Of a stretch of DNA of 64,000 nt, positions 35,242 through 45,484 are shown in pieces; positions within the stretch are counted from its first letter, which is position 1, and each line of letters opens with the position of its first letter. Under the pieces are notes generated by a model. That model worked only from the letters and a program-made list of their open reading frames with translations. It was not told the origin of the DNA and ran no database searches. The translations under genes and the position numbers were made by a program. The stretch comes from Cryoendolithus antarcticus (lineage: Eukaryota > Ascomycota > Dothideomycetes > Cladosporiales > Cladosporiaceae). The stretch is from contig NAJO01000011.1 of assembly GCA_002077065.1 (NCBI GenBank), positions 643,001 through 707,000 on the forward strand, read 5' to 3'.

Positions 35242-38088
35242 TCAGCGCGCTGACATGCCCTCGCTGCGAGCGTGTTGCACCGTGAGCATCTCCTCTGACG
35301 TCGAGTCGACTTCCATGCGCTCTGAATCGTCGTCTTCAACAAAGCCGCCCGCATGATCTCTTGGCCCCACCACAGTCCAGCGCGTCCCCGGCCTGATCGT
35401 GCTTTCCGTGTCCGCCGTCCCCTCTCTAACACTCTGCATCACACTCCCCTCCATCTCATCATCCCTCGCAACACCCTCCCTGATCTTCCTCTCCTCCTCC
35501 TCAAGCGCCGACATCCGAACCACAAATTCACGCTGCAGATCCCTCAGCCACTGTGATAGATCAGCATCCGCCATCTGACTATCCTTAGCCTGCACCAGAT
35601 GCTCCTTCAAATTCAGCATCAGCTTTCGCTTCCTCGCGACAATGACTGCTAGGCTTGCACGAGCCTTCTTCTTGCCTGCGCGTTCGAGCGTAGCAGAGAC
35701 CATCTCAGCGTACTCGATCACGTCGGGCGGCAAAGGGACCACTTTCGCGAGCTTGAGACCGTAGTGCTCTTCTTCCACTGCGCCGGAGGTCACACGATAG
35801 AGCATTCCGAGTCTGTCTTGATCAGCGTTGTTGATGGCTAGATGAAGGTTGACGACACCATTACGCTCAGCCATTATGGTCGCCAAGTCACGGAAGTGCG
35901 TAGCGAACCAGACTAGAGCTCTGCTTTCGACGAGGGCTTCAGCTATAGCAATAGCGATTGCTAGGCCATCTCTTATGCTCGTACCGCGGCCAAGCTCGTC
36001 GATGATAGCCATGCTCTGACCATCGACATTACGCAGAATGAAAGCTGTCTCACGCATCTCGGCGGCGAAGGTCGAAGCATTGGCTTCGATATTGTCGTCT
36101 AGCGAGATGCGCGCGAAGAGCTGGCGGATGATCGGAAAGCTAGCGTACTGCGCTGGCACGAAGCAGCCGATCTGTGCCATGATAGTCATCATCGCAATCG
36201 AGCGGATGTACGTGCTCTTTCCGCTCATGTTGCAGCCGGTGATGATCTGGAAGCGCTTCTGCTGTGTGGCATACACGTCATTCGGGATGAACTTTGTGTC
36301 TTGAATCTTTTCGCGAATCGGATGGCGACCAGCACGGATGGCGAGAGTGTCAGAGAGCTGAGGGCGGACGTAATCTTGGCTCGTGACGAGCTGGGCGAAC
36401 GAGGCGATCATGTCGAGCATTGCGATCCCTTCACAGATCTTGAACAGCGAGCCCATGTGCTCGCGGACGGCAAGAATGAGTTCCTGCACGGCTTTATCAC
36501 TCATTAAGATGACCTCGGTGTGCGCGTCAGAGATCTTCTGATTGTGTTTGAGCAAGTCGAGCGTCTGAAACTCGACGTTATCTTTCTTGCGGTACACATT
36601 GATGAAGATCGCAGGTAGATTGCGTTGGGCCAGATCTTCGGCGTGGAGACGTAGGTAAAACTGTCGAGTATTGTCGAACTTAGTCTGCAGTGGTAGGTCA
36701 TGCTCTTCGCTTAGGTCCGAGATGTGCTGCAGCGCATCTGTCATCGCTTCCTTGTAAGTCTGACGAGCGACATCGAGCAAGCCATTGACGCCGGAGCGGA
36801 CGGTATATGTACGTTGATTGCGGAGGTCGAGTGGCTGACTGGCGTAGGCGGTGTCCTCGTTTATGACCTCATTCACCAAGTTCTGTACTGGATCGACGTT
36901 CTCCGACGAGCAAAGATTGCGGACCTCGAGCAGCATAGAGGACCTCGAGCCAATCAGAGCTTCGAACACGGGACGAATGAGGCTGGTGAATTGCTTCAGC
37001 ATGATCACGTTATTCACAGCCTGCTCAGTGTCTCTCAGGGATGGTTGGGCGGGCACCAGAATCAGCTGCGTCAAGATGCGATCGACGTCAAGAAAGGGCT
37101 TGAGGGCCTGGCGAACGGCAAAGAACATCTCTTCCTTAGTGCTCAGCTCTTCGAGTGCATCGTAGCGGGTGCCAAGTGTGTCATGATCCGTCAGCGGCTG
37201 CAGGATATTGCTGCGAAGAAGGCGGCCGCCCATAGGCGTCTGAGTGGCATTCAGCAGCCCGAACAGGCAGTCTTTTGACTTCGCATTAGTCAGGTTCTGC
37301 ACAAGCTCAAGTGCCTTCATTGTCGACAGATCGATCATCATTGAGCCTTCCGAGGGCTCGTACTTGATGCGAAGGGAGCGGTACGGGAACGTTTTGGACA
37401 TGCCCAGCTCGATGTACTTCAAGGCAGCAGCCAGACAGCATACTGCGTAGTAGTTGCCGCTGACGGCTGTTTTGATGGCCTCAACATCTTCAGTGAAGGC
37501 AAGCTGCTGAATGTAGTCCAAGCCTGTGTTCTCACTCCAGTAGCGACGATCGAGCAGCGTGATGATACTGTCGACGTCATCAAGGCTGTCCTCAAGGATA
37601 GAGAAGAGCTTCGACTTCGGACTTGCCGCAGATGCAACGACTAAGATGTTGGTAGGATTGAACACCAACAGCTTGTGAACGGTCCGCACATATGTCTGAC
37701 TGTCACTGATCTGACTCATGACTGCCTCGCCCGTGTCAAGGTTGACGAAAGACAGTCCAACTATGGGCGAGATGCCTCGTGACTCGCTAATAGCACATAC
37801 GATCTCCTGGTTCTCCGCGCCAAGGGTGGAGACTCCAGTGCGAGGTCTCGCTGTTCCAGGTCGAGCAGTACGTGGACGTGAAAGCGTCGTGGTCGCATAC
37901 TGGCCGGTCAGATAGTCCTCATCCGACGTGGATGTAGGACGTCCTGTGAACGTCCCCGACCTGCTCGCCCCGGTGCGATGGGTGACGCCAGCACTGTAGG
38001 ATGTGCTACCCGAGACGCTGCCTGAGGTCCCTCCTCGTGCAGCTGTCACTGTGTCCGAGTACCAACTTGACACGCGCTTTGCTGCCAT
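35242..38088 (-). CDS. MSH4: Meiotic MutS homologue Msh4
   Basis: Single exon, 948 residues. A Ser/Thr/Gly-rich N-terminal leader of about 90 residues replaces the mismatch-binding domain I, as in Msh4. MutS core and lever domains follow (MGGRLLRSNILQPLTD), then the ATPase: Walker A TGCNMSGKSTYIRS (about 615-630), ARISLDDNIEANASTFAAEM, Walker B IIDELGRGTS and ATHF. Msh4 pairs with Msh5 to stabilise recombination intermediates and promote crossovers in meiosis. Msh4-specific context includes NYYAVCCLAAALKYIE and the absence of a Phe-x-Glu mismatch motif. The C-terminal 130 residues form a charged extension. An intact Msh4 implies a retained meiotic programme in this lineage. Confidence 0.94.
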   Translation of the reverse strand: MAAKRVSSWYSDTVTAARGGTSGSVSGSTSYSAGVTHRTGASRSGTFTGRPTSTSDEDYLTGQYATTTLSRPRTARPGTARPRTGVSTLGAENQEIVCAISESRGISPIVGLSFVNLDTGEAVMSQISDSQTYVRTVHKLLVFNPTNILVVASAASPKSKLFSILEDSLDDVDSIITLLDRRYWSENTGLDYIQQLAFTEDVEAIKTAVSGNYYAVCCLAAALKYIELGMSKTFPYRSLRIKYEPSEGSMMIDLSTMKALELVQNLTNAKSKDCLFGLLNATQTPMGGRLLRSNILQPLTDHDTLGTRYDALEELSTKEEMFFAVRQALKPFLDVDRILTQLILVPAQPSLRDTEQAVNNVIMLKQFTSLIRPVFEALIGSRSSMLLEVRNLCSSENVDPVQNLVNEVINEDTAYASQPLDLRNQRTYTVRSGVNGLLDVARQTYKEAMTDALQHISDLSEEHDLPLQTKFDNTRQFYLRLHAEDLAQRNLPAIFINVYRKKDNVEFQTLDLLKHNQKISDAHTEVILMSDKAVQELILAVREHMGSLFKICEGIAMLDMIASFAQLVTSQDYVRPQLSDTLAIRAGRHPIREKIQDTKFIPNDVYATQQKRFQIITGCNMSGKSTYIRSIAMMTIMAQIGCFVPAQYASFPIIRQLFARISLDDNIEANASTFAAEMRETAFILRNVDGQSMAIIDELGRGTSIRDGLAIAIAIAEALVESRALVWFATHFRDLATIMAERNGVVNLHLAINNADQDRLGMLYRVTSGAVEEEHYGLKLAKVVPLPPDVIEYAEMVSATLERAGKKKARASLAVIVARKRKLMLNLKEHLVQAKDSQMADADLSQWLRDLQREFVVRMSALEEEERKIREGVARDDEMEGSVMQSVREGTADTESTIRPGTRWTVVGPRDHAGGFVEDDDSERMEVDSTSEEMLTVQHARSEGMSAR

Positions 38089-38998
38089 GATGTCGCATTG
38101 ACCAGACGATGCTGATCGAGTGGTACGATCTAGAAATCAGATAGACTCGAAAGTACATGGCCTGGATATGGCGTCGTGCCTTCCTTCGAAAGCCACTGCT
38201 GCCTACCATACCTTGAGCAGACCTCACCTCTCAATGCTGGTATACTAACCACCTTGTCGCACTGACAATCACCAAGTATATGTCTCATGATCCCGATACC
38301 GATGTCAGCATGCATGACGGGACGTGTCTAGGTGAAGTAGCCAGCAGTGAGATTGACTGGCACAACAGAGAGCATCCTTTATATGGCACGCTTCATTCGA
38401 CGCAGAGCGTAGACAGTGCTCCTGACACGCGTGAGTCTTCAAGCTGCCTTAAGCATTCAGCCAGCAACACGAAAGACTCCCGGTGTATCAAGTGGAAGAG
38501 AAGGAGCCTCCATCGCTCTGCACACAGCGTCGACTTACTCCTTTCGGACAAGCAGCATGCGCAGCTCCATCATCAGCGGGCAAGGATACAATCACATCAG
38601 AGTGACTGACACTGGGTGATGAACAGACCAGCACAGTAGCATTGGCCGGCGATGTGGAAGGGAATGCTCAGGAGCTGATACGCATTGAGATCTTGTAGGC
38701 TGCACGTGCGTCTTCGGTCGCGTATGTCCGTGACATGATCGTACGGGAAGTCATGCATGATATTATCATGTGTAGCCTGTCGATACCAGTACCGCCAATC
38801 ATGGTCGTGTATGCCATAAATGAGGGTGAGTTGTGCAGACGCGTTAGAGTGGGAGAGGGCGACAGCGAGAGGTAAGTTGCCTGAGGCATGTAGGCTTCAG
38901 CGCCGAACGTCACCCAAGCTGCCTCGCGAGCTTCACATGTATGTAGTGTTTGGCGGCTAGTCATCTACTTCCGCACTCACCCACACAACACCGCAAAG
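38089..38998. other. Intergenic region between MSH4 and PRE1 starts
   Basis: Divergent promoters expected. The 109-codon frame at 38280-38609 has no recognisable motif and biased composition; I do not call it a gene. Confidence 0.45.
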
Positions 38999-39719
38999 AT
39001 GTAAGACACAATTGCTACATACTACTATGTTAGAGCTAACAACACCAGGGGCGAAGTACTCCTCGGCATAACCGGCAAGGACTTCACCATCATCGCCGCC
39101 TCCAAAGCCGCAATGCGCGGCGCCTCAATCCTCAAAACCAACGATGACAAGACCAAAACGCTCAACAAGCACACCCTCATGGCACTCGTAGGCGAAGCAG
39201 GCGACACAAGTACACGTTCCCCTCCCAATTCACCCTCCAAGCTCCACCACTGACAACACAACCCTAGTCCAATTCGCCGAATACGTCCAAGCCAACATCC
39301 AACTCTACTCCAAGCGCAACGCCTCCGAGCTTTCCCCCAGCGAAACCTCCTCTTTCATCCGCACCGAGCTCGCCAAATCTCTCCGTTCCCGGAATCCCTA
39401 CACCGTGAACTTACTCCTTGGCGGCTTTGACGCTGAGACCCAGAAACCCCAACTCTTCTGGATAGACTACCTGGCCTCCTGCGCGCCGTTACCGTACGCG
39501 GCACACGGGTATGCGCAGTATTACTGTCTCAGCATATTAGATAAACACCACCACCCAGACATCAGCTTCGAACAAGGAATGAAGATCTTGAGGATGTGCA
39601 CCGACGAGCTCAAGAGACGATTGCCGATTGATTTCAAGGGCGTGCTTGTCAAGGTCGTGACGAAGGATGGGATTCGGACGGAGGAGTATGATAATGACAA
39701 TATTGTGTATGCGCCGTAG
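38999..39719 (+). CDS. PRE1: 20S proteasome subunit beta type-4 (Pre1)
   Basis: Three exons: AT at 38999-39000, 39049-39209, and 39268-39719; 204 residues. The first intron (39001-39048, GTAAGA donor, GCTAAC branch, CCAG acceptor) interrupts the initiator codon itself: AT|G. Splicing gives MGEVLLGITGKDFTIIAASK, the typical Pre1/PSMB2 start. The second intron (58 nt, phase 1) joins VGEAGDT to IQFAEYVQANIQLY. Later motifs include RNPYTVNLLLGGFD and YLASCAPLPYAAHGYA. This is a non-catalytic beta subunit: no N-terminal Thr is exposed. In unspliced RNA the first reading is ATG TAA, a start followed at once by a stop. Length matches yeast Pre1 (198). Confidence 0.92.
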
Positions 39720-40010
39720 GTGATATCTCGTATGTGGCCGGGCAGCTTGGTGTGCAGCGTGCATGAACGGGCTCACTGCGCGGATGGAGGACATGCAGTA
39801 GAGGTCGCCGGTTTGAGCCGGGAAATGGAGGAGCAATACGCACGGAGCTTCAGCGCCTGCATGGCCGTGTTGTAGCGTGAGAGTAGTCCGTACATGAAAC
39901 AGTACGAGTGAGGATGCTGGAGTGGACTAGAGTGCTCAACGCAGCGGTACGGGCATATGCTGTGGTGCATTGAAGACAGCACGATGTGGAAATGGATGAT
40001 GACAGACAAT

Positions 40011-41123
40011 TTACACATCCCACACCACCACCCTCCCATCCACGCCTCCAGTACTGATCTTCGTCACCCTGCCTCCACTTTCCGCATAGCTTCTCACGGT
40101 GCTGATGCTGTTTTGATGCACAGTCCTCAGCTTCGTGTCACTGCCCGCACTCCCATTAGCGCGTCCTCTCAAATCCATAGCACGGAACATGTTCCTCGCG
40201 CTGTCCTCCTGATGCTCAGCCAGCCCAGGTCGTCCTGCACTGCTCTTCTCCAGCGAGGCGCTGAGCTCCCAGCCGTCAACGGAGCCAGAGAGGCGATGAG
40301 GCTCGCAGTCATAGCCGGCAGCGATGATCGTGGACTCCGAGGTCCAGATGAGCGAGGCGAATGGGAGTAGTTGCGTGGAAATGTTGATAACTGCCGCTGG
40401 CGGTTGTTCGGGTCCGCTAGGGTAGACGACAGTGACGCTGCTATCGTGCGCCGCAAACGCCAGTGCATCGCCACTCGGCGAGAAAGCAACAGCGTGCACC
40501 CAGCCTGCCGTGCCGTTCAAGTACTCCCCACAAACAGTATTGAACGGCAGCCTCTCGCCCCAGACCGTCGCCTCAGGCCTCGCATCAATGCCCTTGACGA
40601 ACGAGCTGAACACCCTCGCATGCCCGTCCGTAGACCCAGCAGCCAAGAGTACAGAATTCGGATGCCACGCCACACTCGTCACAGTGCTGCGCAGCGGCTT
40701 CTTGACATGCTTCGAGACCCACCAATCGTTCTCCTCCTCGAAATAACACACTGCGATAATCCTCGCTCCACTCCCCACCGCGAATTTACTCTCATTAGGA
40801 CACCACCTCACGCACGTAGCCGCGCGATTAATTCGCAACAACACGAGCGTTGGCTTCCACTCCCCCTGCGGACTCGGTTCCCAGACATAAGCATTCCGAT
40901 CCTGTGAACACGTAACAATCCTGCCGGACGACGGTGCGATATCGACGCCTGTGATGGTTTTGTCGTGGCCGCGGAGCTCGGAGGTGAGGGTGTAGGTTGT
41001 GGAGGAGGCCGAGTGGAGTTCGACGTTGTTGGCGCGGGCTACGGCTAGGGTCTTGCGGTCGGCGGAGAAGGAGTGGTCGGCTATGGGGGCGTGGAAGAGG
41101 TGGTGGACTTGTGGAGGCGCCAT
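40011..41123 (-). CDS. ARC40: Arp2/3 complex subunit 1 (Arc40/ARPC1), WD40
   Basis: Single exon, 370 residues from the ATG at 41123 (MAPPQVHHLFHAPIADHSFS). The WD40 propeller contains the ARPC1-specific blocks GHDKTITGVDIAP, IVTCSQDRNAYVWE, LVLLRINRAATCVRWCPNES, FAVGSGARIIAVCYFEEEND, KKPLRSTVTSVAWHPNS and GGVDGRVVVWDV at the C-terminus. ARPC1 anchors the Arp2/3 complex that nucleates branched actin at endocytic patches. The open frame extends upstream of 41123, but the extension is compositionally odd and not family-like. The gene is head to head with POP4. Confidence 0.93.
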   Translation of the reverse strand: MAPPQVHHLFHAPIADHSFSADRKTLAVARANNVELHSASSTTYTLTSELRGHDKTITGVDIAPSSGRIVTCSQDRNAYVWEPSPQGEWKPTLVLLRINRAATCVRWCPNESKFAVGSGARIIAVCYFEEENDWWVSKHVKKPLRSTVTSVAWHPNSVLLAAGSTDGHARVFSSFVKGIDARPEATVWGERLPFNTVCGEYLNGTAGWVHAVAFSPSGDALAFAAHDSSVTVVYPSGPEQPPAAVINISTQLLPFASLIWTSESTIIAAGYDCEPHRLSGSVDGWELSASLEKSSAGRPGLAEHQEDSARNMFRAMDLRGRANGSAGSDTKLRTVHQNSISTVRSYAESGGRVTKISTGGVDGRVVVWDV

Positions 41124-41354
41124 TGTGTGGGGCGACAGGAGCGGAGGGGGCTCGACTGGCGCTGTGGTGGGATGTGTGGGAACGGAGGAGAGTGGAGGCT
41201 GTGGTTGTGTGAGGAGGTGGGGTGACGAATGTGGGGCGGTGTGAAGCGGCAGTATGTGTCCCTTAGAGCGTGAGCACATGTAGATGAGACGACCTTGACT
41301 TTCTCTGACTTCCTTGTCTATGACTACAACAATGTGACCACACCGATACCCGTC
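41124..41354. promoter_or_regulatory. Bidirectional promoter ARC40/POP4
   Basis: Only 231 bp separate two divergent start codons, so both promoters and 5' leaders overlap here. No TATA box or specific factor site is identifiable. Confidence 0.55.
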
Positions 41355-42041
41355 ATGTCCACCGAACCCCTCGCTGCCACTCTCCTCCAGCGTGCTCACT
41401 CCCCCGACACCGCCGCAGCCCTCTACCGAGACAAGATCAAGCTCCGCCCTCTACTCCTCCGCCCATCCTCGCCCGACCCCTCCCAGAATGCCCGCTCCGC
41501 CCGCCAACACTCCCGTTTAGTCAAACAACGCGCCGTCCATAAATCCAACAAAACCCACCCCCTCAGCGCCAAGCAAAAGCGCTCCCTCTGCATCTACGAA
41601 ATCCCCAAATCACAGCAAAAGTACAGCATCTACGAGCCCATCCACGTCATGTGGTGCGCCTACATGCGCGACATCCTCGGTCTAGCAGCCGGGAAGCGAT
41701 CACACATCGTGGCGCAGGACGCGGGGCCTTTCTTGGCGAGTGCGGACTATCATGGCGCGATTGTCGAGGTTGTGCGGAGTCGGTGCGCGAGCAGGGTGGG
41801 GATGAAGGGGATTGTGGTCAGGGATACGAAGTTCACTTTTGAGGTTGTCACGAGGAGGGATGAGGTGAAGGTGCTGCCGAAAGAGCATTCGGTGTTTAGG
41901 GTTGAGGTGCCGTTTGAGAACAAGGAAGGAGACGAGAAGAGGAAGCCACTGGTGTTTGAGGTGTTGGGAGAGCAGTTCCAGCATCGAGCTACGGATCGGG
42001 CAAATAGGAAGTTCAGGTGGCATGCGGACCCGGATTTGTGA
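41355..42041 (+). CDS. POP4: RNase P/MRP protein subunit Pop4 (Rpp29)
   Basis: Single exon, 228 residues, starting at the first ATG (MSTEPLAATLLQRAHSPDTA). The C-terminal Rpp29 fold is seen in LHARHP-equivalent positions: YEPIHVMWCAYMRDILGL, ADYHGAIVEVVRSRCASRVG, GIVVRDTKFTFEVVTR and LPKEHSVFRVEV, ending RANRKFRWHADPDL. Pop4 is shared by nuclear RNase P (tRNA 5' maturation) and RNase MRP (rRNA processing). The N-terminal Arg/Lys-rich stretch (RQHSRLVKQRAVHKSNKTH) suits RNA contact. Length is close to fungal homologues. Confidence 0.92.
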   Translation: MSTEPLAATLLQRAHSPDTAAALYRDKIKLRPLLLRPSSPDPSQNARSARQHSRLVKQRAVHKSNKTHPLSAKQKRSLCIYEIPKSQQKYSIYEPIHVMWCAYMRDILGLAAGKRSHIVAQDAGPFLASADYHGAIVEVVRSRCASRVGMKGIVVRDTKFTFEVVTRRDEVKVLPKEHSVFRVEVPFENKEGDEKRKPLVFEVLGEQFQHRATDRANRKFRWHADPDL

Positions 42042-42102
42042 AGTGGCAAGATGCGATGGCCTGGAATAATCACGGTTAGGCTGTGATCTCGCAAGCAGTG
42101 CC

Positions 42103-43258
42103 TTACAAACGTTCCTCCCGCTTCCCAGCATCTGCTTTCGCTACTGGAGCACGACCGATGTCCAAAGCCATCAACATCTGCTGGCTTAGCGCAACAAGTC
42201 GACCTTCGACATCCCACACTTCCACATGGACATCGACCCGCCCATCAAGCACACTCTTCGTGCTAGCCCTCACGTACAGCCACTCCACTCCCTCCGCCGG
42301 CAAAGCCTACTTCACAGCAATGGACATACTGACCGTCGGGTAGAACTTCGGTACACGCCAGCCGACCGCCGGTGAAGGCTGCTTGCCCTCTGCAGCCCAG
42401 CTTATGGCTTCCCTGGCATACGCCGCTTGATCATTCAGCGATGCTTCGAAATGGTTCTCAGCCGGTGGGCTGGAAAGGTCCACGACGAGGCCGAGCATCT
42501 CGGTCGTCCACCGCTGGGTTAGGTCCTTCCTGCGCACCCACGAGTCAGACATATTCTTGTCGACATTGGGTTGCTTTCGGAACGCGAGGGTGACATTGCT
42601 GAGCCGCTTAGCTGGCGAGTTCGGCGCCCAACTGTTTTCCCATCGAATCCAGTGCGGGTCTTGGTGGACGAGCAACTTATCGAAGTCTATCGGTGGTTCA
42701 AGGGGTTTTCGAGTGTACCCGGTGGTGATCGAAACGCCGTTGGATTTGCTGCGATCGAGGTTCCTAGCCGACACGTCAATGATCGCGCATCCTGCTCTCA
42801 TCTGAGAAGACGACTTACATTGCGAATGCTCGCACTTTCTCTTTGCCGCCTTGCGTGAGAATTGCTTGGACTGCAGAGCTCGCCTTGCCTAGCCTCACAT
42901 CCTCGATCCTTATCACGGCATCTCCGGCAACGCCAGGTCTAAGGTACTCGAAGTGCAGGGCGACGGTATCAGGCTGCTGCTGCTTGACCAAAGTGGTGTG
43001 ATAGTGCAACGATATGGCCTGTCAGATGAGAGCTTGAGGAAGCGTCAGTAATCGCCTTGAATGGCGTGTTGGACCATGACAGGGCTACTAGCAACCAGGG
43101 CAATGGTGTTTGGTCGCCTCTTACTCATCATTGAGATTACCGCCGTGTGCGGCCGCTACTGCCGAGTAGTCCTTGTGTACATGAACGCTGTACTCGTGGC
43201 TGCCGACGGCTTTGAGCTGGGCAGCTTCGACCAAGGTCGGCACCTGTCTGTCGACCAT
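42103..43258 (-). pseudogene. Acyl-CoA thioesterase-like (double hot-dog) gene, disrupted
   Basis: Two 3' exons are clear: 43018-42819 (LHYHTTLVKQQQPDTVALHF, VRLGKASSAVQAILTQGGKE) and 42763-42103, joined by a 55-nt intron (GTAAGT...GCTAG) that splits a Met codon. The frame then hits TAG at 42309-42307, yet coding continues in the same frame with ALPAEGVEWLYVRASTKS and GRLVALSQQMLMAL to 42103, which are typical thioesterase C-terminal motifs. A conserved Lys or Gln would fit the stop position. A likely 5' exon (43258-43141, MVDRQVPTLVEAAQLKAV ... SVHVHKDYSA) ends in a phase that does not fit the next exon, and the expected segment after HGG is missing. Family members hydrolyse acyl-CoA, often in peroxisomes. 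It is probably a pseudogene; stop readthrough is the alternative. Confidence 0.72.
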
Positions 43259-43537
43259 CTTACGCGGTGCAGCAATGTTGTAAGATGCTGCAGTAATGAC
43301 TGATGATGTGCAGAATGCTGCCCTTGTCGCGAAACGCGGGGTGGCGCATCCTTCGTATGCACGACAGCAGCCGACAAAGTAGGTACTAAGATATGTTGGT
43401 TCGTCTCGAAACGGTAAGGATGTGTGATTTGGTTGGTACCTTATCTCTCCTTGGATTTTGCGTCATGTTGTCTTCACGTCTACTTCAGTCACTGCTACGG
43501 TCGCATTCGCACTCCCACGAAATTCTGATGAGCAGCC

Positions 43538-45174
43538 ATGGCTACGCTCCTACTGTTCGTCACATGCGCCTTGCTGACATGCATCTACCTCGACCTCACC
43601 AGGAGACTGGCAAGTCGCAAATTCCTCGCCTTCGCCAAGGCCAACAACTGCTCACCTGTCCGTGAGGCGCAGGATCAAACATGGCCATGGGGCCTCGACA
43701 GACTCTACGCTCTTCTGACCGCCCATCGCAATGGCAAAGACGCTCTGGATGACTACATGGCGCCACCCCTGTACGAGTACAAGACCTTACAACGTAAAAG
43801 CATTGGCGGCAGCTACGTGATCGAGACCGCGGAGCCAGCCATCGCGCAAGCAATCCTCTCAACCCAGTCCAGCGACTTCGCTCTCGGCTGAACGCGCCGA
43901 CGTGTCTTCCGACCCGTCGAGGGACTGGGGATCAGTGCCTTCACCTCCGATGGCGCGGACTGGCATCATGCTCGGGCGGTGTTGCGGACTTCATTCGCGA
44001 AGGAGCGGCTCAATGATTTCGAAGCTACGGAGGGTAATTTGGGGATTATTTCTGAGGCAATTGAGGCTTCGGGGGCTGATGGTTGGACGGGTCTTATTGA
44101 TTTGCAGCCGTTAGTCTATCGGTTTGTGCTTGATAGTGCGACGAAAGTTTTGTTTGGGGAGAGTGTGGAGTCGCAGACTGCTTTTATAAAGCGGAAGGTC
44201 CATGTCAACGCACATGACGTTCTTAGACGGCCATGAGCGATCTAGCAATCAGTGATGGCTTCGCCGAGTCCTTCGACACGGTATTACATTGGCTGTTCCT
44301 TCGGTTCCGGCTGCGCGGAATGGCGTTCTTGGGCACTTCAGCGACATTCCGCAAGGCGAACAAGACACTGGAGAGGTTTCTCAAGTATGCTATCGACAAG
44401 CAGCTTAGCTCCGAGAAGTCCGACAACCCCAAAAGCACTCAAAGTATGCTCAGTGGCCTGACCGAGAAGACCCGCGACCCCAACGACCTACTTACCGGCC
44501 TTCTCTTCGCCGGCCGAGACGCAACGGGGAGCCTCATCCTCCTCACCCTCCTCCTCCTCTCCCGCCACCCAGAAATCTACACCAAACTCCGCTCCCTAGT
44601 CCTAGCCATCTTCCCCGAACCGCCCGGCACACCTCTCAACCACACCCATCTCCAGTTCCTTCCGCTACCTCCGCCACATCATCAACGAGACGCTGCGCCT
44701 CTACTCAGTACTCCCCCTAAACTCCCGTATATCTACGAAAGACACCGTCATCCTCCTTGGCGGCGGGGAAGACGGCAAGTAGCCTGCCGCTGTGCACAGA
44801 GGCCAGCAGATACAGCTGGATATCTACGCCATGCATCGACGGAAAGACCTCTGGGGCGACGATGCGCTGGAATTCAAGCCGGAGAGGTGGGAAGATCTGA
44901 AGCGGAGTGCTTTGCTGGAGGAGGGGTGGGCGTTTATACCGTTTTCAAGGGGACCGAAGGTGTGTATTGGCCATACGTGTTCCCTTCCCTTCCATCTATT
45001 GCGGTTCAGCTGACGATCAGGGTAGAGCAATATGCCTTGACAGAAGCGAGCTACTGCCTCGTGCGCTTTGTGCAGCGCTTCGATCGCCTTGCGCCGGACC
45101 CTGATGATCCTGGGAAGGGCGCGGATATCACAAAGGCGATTGCTGTTGCTATGGCGCCTGCGGAGGCGAAGTAG
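43538..45174 (+). pseudogene. Cytochrome P450 (CYP52-like), multiply disrupted
   Basis: The remains cover a whole microsomal P450. An N-terminal hydrophobic anchor (MATLLLFVTCALLTCIYLDL) is followed by FALG, then TGA at 43889-43891, and then in the same frame RRRVFRPVEGLGISAFTSDG and the C-helix DWHHARAVLRTSF. The reading frame changes near 44170-44233 and again near 44650. Between those points is the I-helix AGRDAT; after them come the ExxR motif (INETLRLY), a TAG at 44780-44782, PERW, and the heme-binding loop FIPFSRGPKVCIG. A probable 44-nt intron (44977-45020) precedes YALTEASYCLVRF. Motif order and wording match the CYP52 clan of alkane and fatty-acid omega-hydroxylases. Two stops and two frameshifts make a functional product unlikely. 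It lies next to the broken thioesterase, also a fatty-acid gene. Confidence 0.85.
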
Positions 45175-45484
45175 AAGCTGCATCGCGCCGAGACTTAGCG
45201 GGCGATGCATGACCTAATGAGTATATGGGTCAATCTGACACCTGTTCACGCGAAACAGACTTGCAGTTGGCAAGAATCAATGTTCGTCACTCTAGTGTGT
45301 AATATGAGTCTGATCCGGTGTTGCCTTTGCTACTGGATTGGGTCACATTGACGTTCGCTATGCTACGCTCGCTACGCTAACCTGACTGAACGCTACTGCT
45401 TGCTGATGCTTTTCGTCCTAATTCCTTCCTTTACTGCGTTATCTCATGTCATGCCCGAGTGGCCAGCTCACGCATGGGCTCCAT
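45175..45484. other. Convergent 3' flanks
   Basis: Between the P450 remnant and the Ser/Thr-rich gene; no coding signal. Confidence 0.5.

Noticed and set aside
38280..38609. 109-codon plus-strand frame upstream of PRE1
   Set aside because: His/Ser-rich with no domain, located in a divergent promoter region.
43889..43891. TGA in the P450 as selenocysteine or readthrough
   Set aside because: Selenoproteins are not known in these fungi, and the gene has further frameshifts and a TAG.
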